Assembly (NCBI GenBank): GCA_016873635.1
Contig: VGWJ01000002.1
Coordinates: 35,215 to 99,214 of the forward strand
Reading direction: 5' to 3'
DNA length: 64,000 nucleotides
DNA from: Lentisphaerota bacterium
GTDB taxonomy: Bacteria > Verrucomicrobiota > Kiritimatiellia > UBA8416 > VGWJ01
Position numbers and translations under genes: made by a program
The notes under the pieces: generated by a model
Databases searched by the model: none
The model's input: the letters and a program-made list of their open reading frames with translations, nothing else
What the model was told of the DNA's origin: nothing
In this document: piece by piece, positions 28,693-39,757 of the stretch
How the letters are laid out: every line of letters starts with the position of its first letter
Numbering within the stretch: the first letter of the stretch is position 1

Positions 28693-29880
28693 TCATTTCT
28701 GGCGCCCGTCACCCCGGCAGGCCTCGCACAGGGCGACGCCCCGCCCGCCGCACGCGGCGCATTCGGCGTCGCGGTGGCGTCCGGTTCCGCCGCAGCGCCG
28801 GCAGGGCCCGCAGCCCTCGCCGCCGCACGATGCGCAGGTCCCGCGCTCGCCGCTGCCGTTGCACTTTTCGCAAACGAAACTGCCCTTGCCGTCGCACCTG
28901 GAACACCTGACGAGGCCGAGCCCGCGGCAGGTCCGGCACTTCTCCCTTCGCGTGAGGGGCGTCTTGCTCCAGCTGCTCCTGGTTTTGACCTCGATCATGC
29001 CGTCTTCACAGCCGCGCTCCGGGCATTTCACCCGGCCGCCGCCGCGGCAGGCGCCGCAGTCCGTCCGGCCGAAGCCCATGCACTCCGGACACGGCGCGGA
29101 CGTGGCCCGGCGCAGCATGGCCGACTGCTCGACCGTGAGCCGCGCGGCCGTGCCGGCCGGCGCCCAGGCCCGCCCCGCGGGCTCCATGCGCCGGCCCCGC
29201 TGCAGCACTGCATACTCGCGCTCGGCGCGCCCGCGCGCGTACTTCCGCTCCGCGATGCTGCCGAAAGCCATCACCGTGCCGCTCCCCTCGCACTTCTCAC
29301 AGGTCCGGCCCAGGCCGTCCAGAAGCGAAGCGCGGCCGTCCGCGCCGGCGCGCTGCATCGCGCGCTTGCCGGTTCCGCCGCAGTCCGGGCACGGCACGGG
29401 CACGCTCATGCCGGACGGCTCGCAGGCGCGAAGCAGCTCCAGGATGGCGTCGCCGCCGGTCTCCAGGGACGCCGGGTCGCTCAGCAGCGCCAGGGCCGCC
29501 GCGTTGCGGAACAGCAAACGCGCCAGCTCGGGGCTGCCTTCGGCCAGGTGCTGCCGGCCCAGCGCGATCTCCTCCTCCACCGCCCCGGCTTCCACCGGCG
29601 GCAGTCCGGGGCGGACCGCTCCCGGCCGCTTGCCGGCCGCGCCGGCGGTTTCCGGCGGCGGCGGAGGCTTCGGCAACGCGGCCCCGCAGTGCACGCAGGG
29701 CTTGCCGGCCTCCGCGTTCTCGTACCCGCATTTCGGGCAGATGACCAGGGCGGCTCCCGCGGCCAGACAGGCCGCAAGAAACACGGCCAGCGCCGCAAGA
29801 CGGACGCCCGCGCCGGGTGCTTTTCCTGCAATAAACGGCAGTCGCGCCACGTTGCTCCGATAGGCTAAAGATTGTCGCAT
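28693..29880 (-). CDS. Cysteine-rich DnaJ-zinc-finger-like protein, membrane anchored or exported
   Basis: About 395 residues. A hydrophobic segment (LAALAVFLAACLAAGAALV, near 25-45) is followed by a zinc ribbon (CPKCG, CVHCG), a Pro-rich linker, and then about a dozen CXXCXGXG-type units, for example CPDCGGTG, CEKCEGSG, CRTCRGLG, CSRCDGKG, CEKCNGSG, CRRCGGTG. DnaJ itself has four such units; no J domain is present. It is translationally coupled to the kinase. Zinc or thiol chemistry and protein binding are likely but unproven. The ATG at 29880 is preferred to upstream GTG/ATG codons; the site is weak. Confidence 0.75.
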   Translation of the reverse strand: MRQSLAYRSNVARLPFIAGKAPGAGVRLAALAVFLAACLAAGAALVICPKCGYENAEAGKPCVHCGAALPKPPPPPETAGAAGKRPGAVRPGLPPVEAGAVEEEIALGRQHLAEGSPELARLLFRNAAALALLSDPASLETGGDAILELLRACEPSGMSVPVPCPDCGGTGKRAMQRAGADGRASLLDGLGRTCEKCEGSGTVMAFGSIAERKYARGRAEREYAVLQRGRRMEPAGRAWAPAGTAARLTVEQSAMLRRATSAPCPECMGFGRTDCGACRGGGRVKCPERGCEDGMIEVKTRSSWSKTPLTRREKCRTCRGLGLVRCSRCDGKGSFVCEKCNGSGERGTCASCGGEGCGPCRRCGGTGRHRDAECAACGGRGVALCEACRGDGRQK

Positions 29881-29888
29881 AATAACCA

Positions 29889-29917
29889 TTGTCACCACAG
29901 CGTCAAGGGACTATGCT
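29889..29917 (+). promoter_or_regulatory. Sigma-70-like promoter for the pilus cluster
   Basis: TTGTCA, then a 17-base spacer, then TATGCT, about 90 bases before the first pilin start and in the gap shared with the divergent zinc-finger gene. Spacing is ideal; five of six and four of six consensus bases match. No experimental support. Confidence 0.35.
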
Positions 29918-30005
29918 TGTTGTATATGAGACCAGTAGTCCCGCGGGACAGGCCGCGCGGGAGGGGCGTCAACCGGCCCGGGAACGTCCGGAGGAGGCGA
30001 CGATA

Positions 30006-30167
30006 GTGACCCGCCCCGGCAGGGCGCGCTCCGGCCAGGCCATGGTGGAGTATGTGATCACGGCCGGAATGCTGATCCTTTGCGTGGCGATCCTGGCGGT
30101 TTTTCTCTACACTTTCAACCAATACGGCGACCGCGTGTTCGAGCTGGTGGCGGACGACTGGCCATAG
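30006..30167 (+). CDS. Flp-type pilin-like protein (first)
   Basis: 53 residues from the GTG at 30006, which has GGAGG eight bases upstream; the frame is open further 5' but without such a site. A short basic leader ends in SGQAMVEYV, the G/XXXXEY prepilin cleavage motif of Flp pilins, followed by one hydrophobic helix (VITAGMLILCVAILAVFLY) and a short acidic tail. It lies 76 bases before a second pilin of the same type. Confidence 0.75.
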   Translation: MTRPGRARSGQAMVEYVITAGMLILCVAILAVFLYTFNQYGDRVFELVADDWP

Positions 30168-30243
30168 CGCGACGGAACGGCCGCGAAACGGGAGGGCGGA
30201 AGCGCGGAACGAAATGGACCGGACGATCCGGTCGGGAGGCAAC

Positions 30244-30495
30244 ATGAAACGACGAGCCAACTCCAAGCGCGGGCAGACGATGGTGGAGTACATCATCATC
30301 GTGGTGATCATCGCCATCGCGGCTATCGCCATCTTCGGCATATTCGGCGATACGATCCGCCAGAAACTCAGCGGCGCGGTCGTGGAACTGGGCGGCAGCG
30401 AGGATGAGGCCAAGAAAGCGGCAGGCGACTACGGCGACTCCCAGCTGTGGCTCAAGGACCTGGGCAAGGACGGCGCCGGCACGGCCCAGAACTGA
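30244..30495 (+). CDS. Flp-type pilin (second, probable major subunit)
   Basis: 83 residues from the ATG at 30244, with GGGAGG upstream. Leader KRRANSKRG is followed by QTMVEYIII, again the G/XXXXEY motif, then the hydrophobic helix IIIVVIIAIAAIAIFGIFG and a hydrophilic C-terminal tail (GDTIRQKLSGAVVELGG). Flp pilins are cleaved by TadV and assembled by the TadABC machine encoded downstream. It is longer than typical Flp because of the Lys/Asp/Gly-rich tail. Confidence 0.85.
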   Translation: MKRRANSKRGQTMVEYIIIVVIIAIAAIAIFGIFGDTIRQKLSGAVVELGGSEDEAKKAAGDYGDSQLWLKDLGKDGAGTAQN

Positions 30496-30550
30496 CCTCC
30501 GCGCCGTCGCGCGCCCTCGACATCGAGGCGGGGCAGGAAGGAGCGCGCCC

Positions 30551-31369
30551 GTGCGACGCAGTGTTTCCGAGAGGCGGCCCGCGACCTCCGGGCGCGGGCG
30601 GAGGGCGGCAGGCGGCTGGATTGAGCCTGCCCGCGCCCGGAGGTCGCGGGCCACCCGTGGTGAAACGCCCGTTGCCGAGGGACTCCCTTCGCGTGCGGAT
30701 GATCATCGCGCCCGTTCCGGCCAGTCCCTGATCGAAACCTGCCTGGCCGTGGGTCTGATCGGCCTGCTCTTCATGGGCATGCTGCAGGTAGCGCTCCTGT
30801 TTACGGCCCAGGACGTGCTCTACCAGGCCGCCGCCGCCGGCGCGCGCGCCAAGACGGTCGGCATGAACCGCTGGATGGTCCTGAAGTGCGTTCGTCTCGG
30901 GTCCATTCCCAACGCGGGCAAGATGCTCGAACCGCAGTTGACGAAGGAAGATCAGGACCGAATCCACAAGGAACTCCGCGACATGATGAGCCTGAACCCA
31001 CGCCCGGGCGACCTGTGGGATGAGGCCCTCAGGGCGCGGCCCGTTTCGTTGCAGTACTCCGGGCTTGGAGAGAAAAGCGAGTCTTTTTGGTTCGGGTTCT
31101 ATCTCGGCGCCGAAAACCAGCCCCGCGCGCAGAACATCCTCGACTATGCGGATTGGGACACGATCCGTCCCACCGCCGGACACACGCTCGCGACGGACGC
31201 GGACGGCCGTCCGGCGGACTACGGCGTGCTGCATGTGCATGTGCGGCAAGGCTATCCGCTCTGGGCGCCGATGCATCGCGCGTTCTACGCCGCGGACAGC
31301 GTGGGCATCGGCGGCGAGGCCGAACTTGAAAGCCACTATCCTCTCTATGTTGACGACCGTCTGTGGTAG
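30551..31369 (+). CDS. TadE-like minor pilin with an in-frame palindrome near its start
   Basis: 272 residues from the GTG at 30551, which has AGGAAGGAG at good spacing. The first 60 or so residues are Arg/Ala/Gly-rich and are encoded largely by a perfect inverted repeat (30576-30652). Then comes SGQSLIETCLAVGLIGLLFM, a pilin-like cleavage motif and helix typical of TadE proteins, and a C-terminal soluble domain. No other start codon lies between the repeat and the helix. The 3' end overlaps the next gene. A role as a minor pilin is inferred from the motif and neighbours. Confidence 0.7.
   Translation: MRRSVSERRPATSGRGRRAAGGWIEPARARRSRATRGETPVAEGLPSRADDHRARSGQSLIETCLAVGLIGLLFMGMLQVALLFTAQDVLYQAAAAGARAKTVGMNRWMVLKCVRLGSIPNAGKMLEPQLTKEDQDRIHKELRDMMSLNPRPGDLWDEALRARPVSLQYSGLGEKSESFWFGFYLGAENQPRAQNILDYADWDTIRPTAGHTLATDADGRPADYGVLHVHVRQGYPLWAPMHRAFYAADSVGIGGEAELESHYPLYVDDRLW
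30576..30652. repeat. Perfect 24-bp inverted repeat inside a coding region
   Basis: Bases 30576-30599 (GGCCCGCGACCTCCGGG...) are exactly the reverse complement of 30629-30652, around a 29-base loop that itself can pair (GGCAGGC/GCCTGCC). The element keeps the TadE-like frame open. It resembles palindromic elements that insert in frame in other genomes, but copy number cannot be judged here. Confidence 0.8.
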
Positions 31370-32723
31370 GCGCCGCGCGACCGGGCCCGGCCGGCGCAAC
31401 CCGCGCGCGCGGGGCGGCCAGGCCGTCGTCTTCCTGGTCATGGCGCTGGTGATCCTGTGCTTCGTGGTGCTGTGGTGCTTCGACGTGCACAAGATCATCT
31501 ACGTCAAGGCCCTCTCCCAGAACAGCGGCGACGCCGCGGCGCTCATGGCCGCGCGCTGGCAGGGCATCGCCCTGGACCTCATCGGCGACCTGAACATCAT
31601 GCAGGCCCTCGCGCTGGCGCGGGACGACGGGGCGACTTCTTCGGCCGTGACCAATATCCAGGCGCGGCTGTGTTACGTCGGACCGGCGATTGCCCTCCTG
31701 GCGGCGCAGCAGGCCGCGAAAAACAACGGCATCTACGCCCAGAGCGAGTACGCCGACTGGATCACGCGGTGTGCCGTGAAAGCGGAAGCCTTCGGCCAGC
31801 AGGAGTACGGCCGGATGCTGAGGTTCGTGGCCGAAGACGGCGTGGCCGTGTGGCCGCTGGACAGCCTGTTCGCGCGGGCGAGCGGGCACATCCTGTACGA
31901 CCCGGGGTTCTACGAGGCGATCGCGGCCAAGTACTGGTGCTGGTTCTATTACAACGCGCCGACCCTCCTTGAGGACTATACCAACTATCACTGGTGGCCG
32001 GACCTGCCGCCCCTTCCCGACCCTGAGCCGTTCTTCGACCTCGGCATCGTCAGGCGGGAGACGGATCTGCGGTCGCTCGTGGAGAGCAACACGTTTCTGC
32101 GCGTGGCCGAAGCGCGGGAAACGCCGGTCGCGCTTCGCGACGAGGATTGGACCGCGCCCGCCGTCTGGTACTGCTACAATTCCGGGAGATGGGGGCCCTG
32201 GAACGCCATTTCGCCGGACGAGGGCTATCCTCTCACGGGAACGATCAAGCCGCAGCATGACTACATGGGCGCGAACGCGCCCGTGCTGCTGCAGGCGACG
32301 CCCACGCGCGTGACGCCGGGCGCGGGCGGAATCCCGGAGACCAGGACCGTCGTCGCTTCCGCCGCCGCCAAGCCGTTCGGGTGCCTCAGCGACGAGCAGC
32401 GGCCCAACGCCTGGGACCTCGTTCTGCCCGTGTTTCACGACGTGCGGCTCATTCCTCTGGACGGCTCCTCGGCGTCGCCGGCCATCGACGACGATCTGGC
32501 GTGGATTATCCACATCAGTCAGCATCTGCCGGAACCGGGCTACATGCTGGTCGGTCCCCGGCCTTCCGCCTGTCGCTACTGCCAGCAGCTCGTCACCTGG
32601 GAGCGCCCCGAGTTCCGGAAGGAAGGCGCCGACTGGCTGAAAGCGAACTGGCGGCTGTGCATTCTGCCCTCCGGCGGCGGCGGCGGCGGCCGCGGCGGCG
32701 GCACGAAGCGGCGGGGCCATTGA
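31347..32723 (+). CDS. TadG-like pilus assembly protein
   Basis: 458 residues from the ATG at 31347, overlapping the TadE-like gene by 23 bases. The N-terminal GGQAVVFLVMALVILCFVVL helix followed by KALSQNSGDAAALMAARW is the pattern of the TadE/TadG-like N-terminal domain. The rest is a large soluble, presumably extracytoplasmic, domain rich in Trp and Pro, ending in a polyglycine tail (GGGGGGRGGG). No von Willebrand factor motif is evident. The start is uncertain because no clear ribosome-binding site is present. Confidence 0.65.
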   Translation: MLTTVCGRRRATGPGRRNPRARGGQAVVFLVMALVILCFVVLWCFDVHKIIYVKALSQNSGDAAALMAARWQGIALDLIGDLNIMQALALARDDGATSSAVTNIQARLCYVGPAIALLAAQQAAKNNGIYAQSEYADWITRCAVKAEAFGQQEYGRMLRFVAEDGVAVWPLDSLFARASGHILYDPGFYEAIAAKYWCWFYYNAPTLLEDYTNYHWWPDLPPLPDPEPFFDLGIVRRETDLRSLVESNTFLRVAEARETPVALRDEDWTAPAVWYCYNSGRWGPWNAISPDEGYPLTGTIKPQHDYMGANAPVLLQATPTRVTPGAGGIPETRTVVASAAAKPFGCLSDEQRPNAWDLVLPVFHDVRLIPLDGSSASPAIDDDLAWIIHISQHLPEPGYMLVGPRPSACRYCQQLVTWERPEFRKEGADWLKANWRLCILPSGGGGGGRGGGTKRRGH

Positions 32724-32737
32724 GAGGGAGGTGTCGG

Positions 32738-33346
32738 GTGTCAGGTGTCGGGTGTCGGGAGAGAGGCAATCGGCGATCCGGACAATCCATGACCGAGATG
32801 CTCGTGGGCATGGTCATGGTCGGCGTGCCCGTGTTGGCCTTCCTGTGGCAGATGAGCTTCACGGCGCGGAACCACACCGAGAACTACTTCGCCGCCCGGC
32901 GTCTGGCCGGCGAGTTGGCCATGACGACGAACGGTCTGCCGGCGCCGGACCCGGAATTGAAGTTCGTGTACGACTGGCACGAGAATGCGTACGGCCAGAA
33001 CAACGCCGACGACGAGAAGGACGTGGGGCAGATCTTTCAGAGACAGGAAGACTTCAGGGCCCTCGTCGTGGACCGCGCGGGCCGGGACAGCGGCGACTGG
33101 GCGGTGATCGATGCGCTGCCCGACCGTCGCCTTTCCCGCATGCATGATCCGGGCTATCGCGGGGAGCGGTACCCGGTGGATTGGTTCGGCCTGGTGGCCG
33201 GCCGGCATTCGCGGGAGGTGAAGATCGGCGTCGGCGAAAAGGCGCCCGAGAAGTGGAAGCACATGCCCGCCGTGCGCAAACGGCTGTACGCCGGCGAGAA
33301 GATTGAGTTGAAGGCCACGGTCTGGATGCCGCCGACCAGGTATTGA
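32738..33346 (+). CDS. Pilin-like protein, third class
   Basis: About 202 residues from the GTG at 32738, which has AGGGAGG upstream. SGQSMTEMLVGMVMVGVP shows the same G/Q motif and hydrophobic helix as the other pilin-like proteins here. A soluble domain of about 150 residues follows (VDWFGLVAGRHSREVKIGVG) with no recognised fold. Just 15 bases after the TadG-like gene, in the same transcript. The 5' end contains short GTGTCGGG/GTGTCAGG repeats that make the exact start uncertain. Confidence 0.6.
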   Translation: MSGVGCRERGNRRSGQSMTEMLVGMVMVGVPVLAFLWQMSFTARNHTENYFAARRLAGELAMTTNGLPAPDPELKFVYDWHENAYGQNNADDEKDVGQIFQRQEDFRALVVDRAGRDSGDWAVIDALPDRRLSRMHDPGYRGERYPVDWFGLVAGRHSREVKIGVGEKAPEKWKHMPAVRKRLYAGEKIELKATVWMPPTRY

Positions 33347-33392
33347 CCAGGGCAGGACTTGCGGGACAACCGTCCCGGGGGGTGGTCTGGTT

Positions 33393-34142
33393 TTGGAATG
33401 GGGATTCCGGATTCTGAATCTGCGGCGGGGGCAAAGGCGCCCCTTCCTGGCCGCCCTGTGCGTCTGGCTTGCGGCCGGGCCCTGCGAGGGGCGCGTGTTC
33501 GCGCGCTGGCGGGCGGCGTCGGACTGCGGCCGCGTCCTGACCGAGGCCGGCGGCCGGCTGGTCTACGAAGCGGACGTCAGCATCAACGGCGGCGACGGCC
33601 GCCTGGCCGTGTTCGGGTTCGAGCGGCATCCCGAACCGGTCGTTGACGACCTGGAGAAGGCGTTCGGCGCCCCCTTCCGGCGGGCGGGCGCGGACAGCGC
33701 CACGGCGCGGATCGAGTCCGCGGGCCGGGAGATCAGGCTGATCGCCGTCGCCCTCGAAGATCCCAACCGCACGCTGGTCTTCGCCCTCGACCAGGGCGCG
33801 GCGGAAGCGCGCCGCTCGCGGTCCGCCGCGTCGTTTCCCGACCTGGACGGCGTCCCGCCCTACCCCGGCGCGGAACCGGACACGGTCATGGTCAACCGCG
33901 AAACGCAAACGACGCTGGTGATCGCCGAAACCGGCGCCGGGCCGGATGCCGTGCGCGCCTTCTACGATTCCGCGCTCCGGGCCGCGGGCTGGAATCCGGC
34001 CTTCCCGGACACCGCGGGTCCGGGGGACCGTATGGCCGTGTACGCGCGCGGGCCGCGCGTCTGCTGCGTCTTCGCCGCGCAGGTCGCGGGCTCCCCGCGC
34101 ACGCAGATTACGGTGTTGCACAAGAAACTGGCGGTGAAATAG
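33393..34142 (+). CDS. Exported protein of unknown function in the pilus cluster
   Basis: 249 residues from a TTG at 33393. The N-terminus has a basic stretch and a hydrophobic core ending AAGPCEG (LAALCVWLAAGPCEG), a likely signal peptide. The mature part has two similar halves of alpha/beta character (for example GAGPDAVRAFYDSALRAAGW) reminiscent of periplasmic proteins, but no family is recognised. It lies directly before cpaB, nine bases apart. Confidence 0.6.
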   Translation: MEWGFRILNLRRGQRRPFLAALCVWLAAGPCEGRVFARWRAASDCGRVLTEAGGRLVYEADVSINGGDGRLAVFGFERHPEPVVDDLEKAFGAPFRRAGADSATARIESAGREIRLIAVALEDPNRTLVFALDQGAAEARRSRSAASFPDLDGVPPYPGAEPDTVMVNRETQTTLVIAETGAGPDAVRAFYDSALRAAGWNPAFPDTAGPGDRMAVYARGPRVCCVFAAQVAGSPRTQITVLHKKLAVK

Positions 34143-34151
34143 GATGACACA

Positions 34152-34970
34152 ATGAAAGACAAAATCATTCCCGTCGTCTCGGTGCTGATCGGCGTGCTGG
34201 CTTTCATCCTGACCAGCCAGTACCTGCGCGGCAAGCACGCGGAACTCGAGAAGCTGAGACAGGAGCTCTACGCCGGCGCGCGCAAGATCTACGTGGTCGC
34301 CGCCGCGCACGACATACCCAGCGGCTCGGTTATCAAGCGCGAGGATCTCGGCAAGCTCGAGATCTTCGAGACGCAGGCGCCGGACAAGATCATACTCGTT
34401 GAGGACGCCAACCTGATCCTCGGCGCGCGGACCTCGTTTGCCGTGAAGTCCGAGAAGCCGCTGCTGTGGTCCGACATCGAGGGGGGAACGCCGACCGGCC
34501 TGCTGCTGGCGCCGGCCGTCATGCCCGGCATGCGCGCCATCTCCCTGGCCGTGGGCGGCGCCAACGCCGTGAGCGGAATGGTGGACCCCAACGACCGCGT
34601 GGACGTGCTGGGCACGTTCCCCCTGCCGTCGCGCCAGAGTCCCGGCGAGATCGAAACCGTCACGCTGACCATGTTGCAGGACGTGACCGTGCTGGCCGTG
34701 GGCCAGACCCTGGCCAAGCAGCTTGCCGAGAGCCGGGGCGGGCGCCGGCCGAGCTACAGCACCGTCACGCTGGAAGTCACGCCGCGCGAGGCGGAGCTGC
34801 TGGTTTTCGCGCAGCAGGCCAAGGGACAGCTCACGCTGGCCCTGCGCAATCCGGCCGACGTGTCTTTCGAGAAGGACCTGCCCGAAATCAACTTCACGCA
34901 CCTGGAAGCGGAGCTTCCTGAACTGAACCTCTTCCGGCAGCGCAACATCCGCCACAAGAAGGACCTGTAG
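34152..34970 (+). CDS. cpaB: Flp pilus assembly protein CpaB/RcpC
   Basis: 272 residues. An N-terminal membrane segment (PVVSVLIGVLAFILTSQYL) is followed by a SAF-type domain (VVAAAHDIPSGSVIKREDL) and the CpaB core (ISLAVGGANAVSGMVDPNDRVDVLG, then SYSTVTLEVTPREAELLVFA). CpaB is a periplasmic component associated with the secretin in Tad systems. It is adjacent to the ATPase gene, with no gap. Confidence 0.9.
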   Translation: MKDKIIPVVSVLIGVLAFILTSQYLRGKHAELEKLRQELYAGARKIYVVAAAHDIPSGSVIKREDLGKLEIFETQAPDKIILVEDANLILGARTSFAVKSEKPLLWSDIEGGTPTGLLLAPAVMPGMRAISLAVGGANAVSGMVDPNDRVDVLGTFPLPSRQSPGEIETVTLTMLQDVTVLAVGQTLAKQLAESRGGRRPSYSTVTLEVTPREAELLVFAQQAKGQLTLALRNPADVSFEKDLPEINFTHLEAELPELNLFRQRNIRHKKDL

Positions 34971-36691
<1,721 letters not shown>

Positions 36692-36695
<4 letters not shown>

Positions 36696-37579
36696 CAGGC
36701 ATGTATTTCTGGCTTATGCCCCTGCTTTTCGGTCTCAGCGCCACCGGGCTGGGCTACGTGCTTTGCCGCTCGGTCGCCGCCGGCGCGGAGGCCTATTCCG
36801 GCGCCTTCGCCGAGGATACGGCGCGCCAGTTCGAGGACATCTTCCTGTTCATTCCGCCCCGGCGCATCGCCGAGATCGGCTGGACCGGCGCCTGCGCCGC
36901 CTTCGTGCTGGTCTTCCTCTCCGCAGGCAGCTTCACGTCCCTGGGCGGCGTGGTGGTCGGCCTGCTGCTGGGCACGCTCGCCGGAACGGGCGCCCTGCTC
37001 GCCCCCCGCCGACTGCTCTCCCTGCTGCGCCGGCGCCGCCTGCTGCGGTTCGAGGAACAGCTCGTGGACGCGCTGCTGACCATGAGCAACGCGCTCAAGG
37101 CGGGCTTCAGCATCACGCAGGCCTTCGAAAGCGTCGTGCGCGAGGGCCAGAACCCGATCGCGCAGGAGTTCGGCCTGTTCCTGCAGCAGACGCGCGTGGG
37201 CGTGGGCTTCTCCGACGCCCTGCGCAACATGGAGGAGCGCGTCGGCAGCGAGGACCTGACGCTGGTGGTGGCGGCCGTGGAGACGGCCCGGCGCACGGGC
37301 GGCCGCCTGACGGACGTCTTCGACAAGATCGCCCACACCATCCGCGAACGCATGCGCGTCAAGCAGCGCATACGCACGCTCACCGCGCAGGGCCGGCTGC
37401 AGGGCATCATCGTGGCGCTGATGCCGATCGTGATCGCCGTGGCCATGATGGTCGTGGATCCGGGGCTGATGATTCCTTTCGTCCGCTCCCTGGTCGGCGT
37501 GGGGATCCTGTTTGCCATGGGCATCATGATCGCCTGCGGCTGGCTGTTGATACGCAAGATCATAGACATTGACGTGTAG
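36692..37579 (+). CDS. tadB: Tad pilus inner-membrane platform protein TadB
   Basis: 295 residues starting at a GTG overlapping cpaF. Two N-terminal and two C-terminal hydrophobic segments flank a type II secretion F domain: [19 protein letters not shown], then [16 protein letters not shown] and [12 protein letters not shown]. It forms the membrane platform with TadC and is driven by CpaF. Confidence 0.9.
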
Positions 37580-37594
37580 CGAGCGGTTGTTGCG

Positions 37595-38509
37595 ATGACG
37601 GGATACGCCATCTTCCTTTGCGCGCTGTGGGCCCTGGCGGCGGCGGGCCTGGCGCGGCACTGCGCCCTGATCGCGCGGCAGATCACGTACGTGACCCTGG
37701 CCGACGGCCGGCGGCAGCAGCGCAACCTGCCGATTATCCTGCGGCTCCTGCTTCCGCTCGCGCCCAACCTGACGCCGTTTTTCCGCAAGCCGGCCTTCAC
37801 GCGGCTGCGCGTGGGCCTGGAGCGCCGCCTGGTGGCCGCCGGGTTCGAGGGCTTGCTCACCAGCGAGGAATTCCTGGCGCTGCGGGTGCTGTGCTTCGTC
37901 TTCATCGCGCCGCTGTGGGTGCTGTTCGTTTGGACTTCGCTGGGCCGCGATCCGGCGTGGTTCGTGCTCAAGCTGCGTCCCGCCCTGCTGGCGCTGGGCG
38001 TGTTCTGGGCCTTCTTCTATCCGGGCATGTGGCTGCGCCGCGCCCTCGAGGAGAGGCACAAGAGCATCCGCCGTTCGCTGCCCTTCGTCCTCGACCTGCT
38101 CACGCTGTCGATCGAGGCCGGCATGGACTTCATGACCGCCATGCAGCGCAACGCCGAGCGCAGCAGGATCGACGCGCTCGGCGAGGAGCTCATCCGCGTC
38201 ATCCGCGAAATCCAGATCGGCAAAACCCGGCGCGAGGCGCTGCGCGACCTGGCGCGGCGGGTGGACCTCGCCGAGCTGCGCTCCGTGACCAACGCGCTGG
38301 TGCAGGCCGACGAGCTGGGCGTGAGCATCGGGGCCGTGCTGCGCATCCAGGCCGACCAGATGCGCCAGCAGCGCTTCGACCGCGCCGAGCGCCTGGCCAA
38401 CCAGGCCCCGGTCAAGATGCTCTTTCCGCTCATGTTCTTCATTTTCCCCGCGGTCTTCCTCATCCTCCTCGGACCCATCATGGTCCGCCTCATCCAGCAG
38501 GGCTTCTGA
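37595..38509 (+). CDS. tadC: Tad pilus inner-membrane platform protein TadC
   Basis: 304 residues, with the same F-domain family as TadB. The helices [20 protein letters not shown] and [19 protein letters not shown] are typical, and the C-terminal [20 protein letters not shown] is the closing membrane segment. It is 15 bases after tadB. The usual downstream tadD and tadE are not next; an MFS gene follows. Confidence 0.9.
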   Translation: MTGYAIFLCALWALAAAGLARHCALIARQITYVTLADGRRQQRNLPIILRLLLPLAPNLTPFFRKPAFTRLRVGLERRLVAAGFEGLLTSEEFLALRVLCFVFIAPLWVLFVWTSLGRDPAWFVLKLRPALLALGVFWAFFYPGMWLRRALEERHKSIRRSLPFVLDLLTLSIEAGMDFMTAMQRNAERSRIDALGEELIRVIREIQIGKTRREALRDLARRVDLAELRSVTNALVQADELGVSIGAVLRIQADQMRQQRFDRAERLANQAPVKMLFPLMFFIFPAVFLILLGPIMVRLIQQGF

Positions 38510-38518
38510 AAGGGGGCC

Positions 38519-39697
38519 ATGCGCGCAATCCGTCCGCCGGCGATGCCCCTGTGCTACGCGGCCATGATGTGCGTGGCGGTGGCCGTGAATCTGCAGCCGG
38601 TGTTCCTCACGAGCATCGGGCGCGCGTTCGGCGGCCCGGAGGGGCTCACGCATGAGCAGCTCGGCCGCCTGGGCGCCTCGACCTTCATCGGCCTGATCGG
38701 CGGCATGCTGCTGTCGGCTCCGCTGGCCGACCGCCTGGGCGCCCGGCCGTTCGTTCTGCTGGGGCACGCGCTCGTCGCCGCGGGACTGGCGGCGCTCGGG
38801 CGCGCGTCCTCGTACGCGCGCGTGCTGGCGGCGGTCTGCGTGCTCGGCGGCGGGGGCGGCGTCCTGGACATGGTGATGAGCCCCATCGTGTCGGCGCTGC
38901 GGCCCGCGCGCCGCACCGGCGCCCTGAACTGGCTGCACGCGTTCTACTGCGTGGGCGCCGTCGCCACCGTGCTGGCGGCTTCGCTGGCCCTGCGGCTGGG
39001 CGCCGGCTGGCGCGCGATCGCGCTGTGGATGATCCTTCTGCCCGCCGCCGCGGGCGCCGGCTTTGTCGCCGCCCCCCTGCCCGCGCTCGTGCCGGCCGAC
39101 GCCGATCGCATGCGGCTGCGCCGGCTCGTCCGGCGTTCAGGCTTCCTCGCCGCCCTGGCCCTCATATTCGCGGTCGGCGCCGCGGAAGCGGGCATCGCGC
39201 AGTGGCTGCCGGCCTACGCGGAGCTGGGGCTGGGTTTCAGCAAGTGGACCGGCGGCATGGCGCTGGTCGTCTTCTCCTCGCTGATGGCCGTGACGCGGAT
39301 CGCCGTCGGGATCTCCGGGCATCGTCTGCGGGCCGCCGGCTTCATGCCGGTCTCCGCCGTCGCCTTCGCCCTGCTCCTCGCGGCAGGCTGCTTCCTGCCC
39401 TGGCGCGCCGCGGCCCTCGCCGCCTGCGCGCTGACGGGCCTGGCCGTCAGCAGCCTGTGGCCGTCAACCCTGGCCATGGCGGCGGACCGCTACCCGCACG
39501 GCGGCGCGTCGCTCTTCGGCGCCCTGAGCGCCGCGGGCAACCTGGGTTGCGTGTTCATGCCGTGGGCCATCGGCGTCGCGGCGGACGCCGCCGGCATGCG
39601 CGCGGGCGTGGCGCTCGCCGCGGCGGCGGCCCTGCTGGCGGCGCTGGTCCTCCTGCGTCTGCGCCGCGGGGCGGATCAACCTCCGGAATCTGGCTGA
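38519..39697 (+). CDS. MFS transporter
   Basis: 392 residues with about twelve hydrophobic segments. The loop [16 protein letters not shown] matches the MFS DxxGRR-type signature between segments 2 and 3. [16 protein letters not shown] and [20 protein letters not shown] resemble sugar-type members (FucP-like/unknown). The substrate is unknown. AAGGGGG precedes the ATG, nine bases after tadC, so it is probably in the same transcript. Confidence 0.8.
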   Translation: MRAIRPPAMPLCYAAMMCVAVAVNLQPVFLTSIGRAFGGPEGLTHEQLGRLGASTFIGLIGGMLLSAPLADRLGARPFVLLGHALVAAGLAALGRASSYARVLAAVCVLGGGGGVLDMVMSPIVSALRPARRTGALNWLHAFYCVGAVATVLAASLALRLGAGWRAIALWMILLPAAAGAGFVAAPLPALVPADADRMRLRRLVRRSGFLAALALIFAVGAAEAGIAQWLPAYAELGLGFSKWTGGMALVVFSSLMAVTRIAVGISGHRLRAAGFMPVSAVAFALLLAAGCFLPWRAAALAACALTGLAVSSLWPSTLAMAADRYPHGGASLFGALSAAGNLGCVFMPWAIGVAADAAGMRAGVALAAAAALLAALVLLRLRRGADQPPESG

Positions 39698-39757
39698 CAA
39701 GCTGGAAGCATTGGAACACGTCGGAGCGGCGCTGGCAGGCCGTGAAGGAGGCGGATC

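Noticed and set aside
32728..32760. Short GTGTCGGG/GTGTCAGG repeats before the third pilin-like gene
   Set aside because: Only about four degenerate units, too few for a CRISPR or satellite call. Mentioned only because they blur the start codon.
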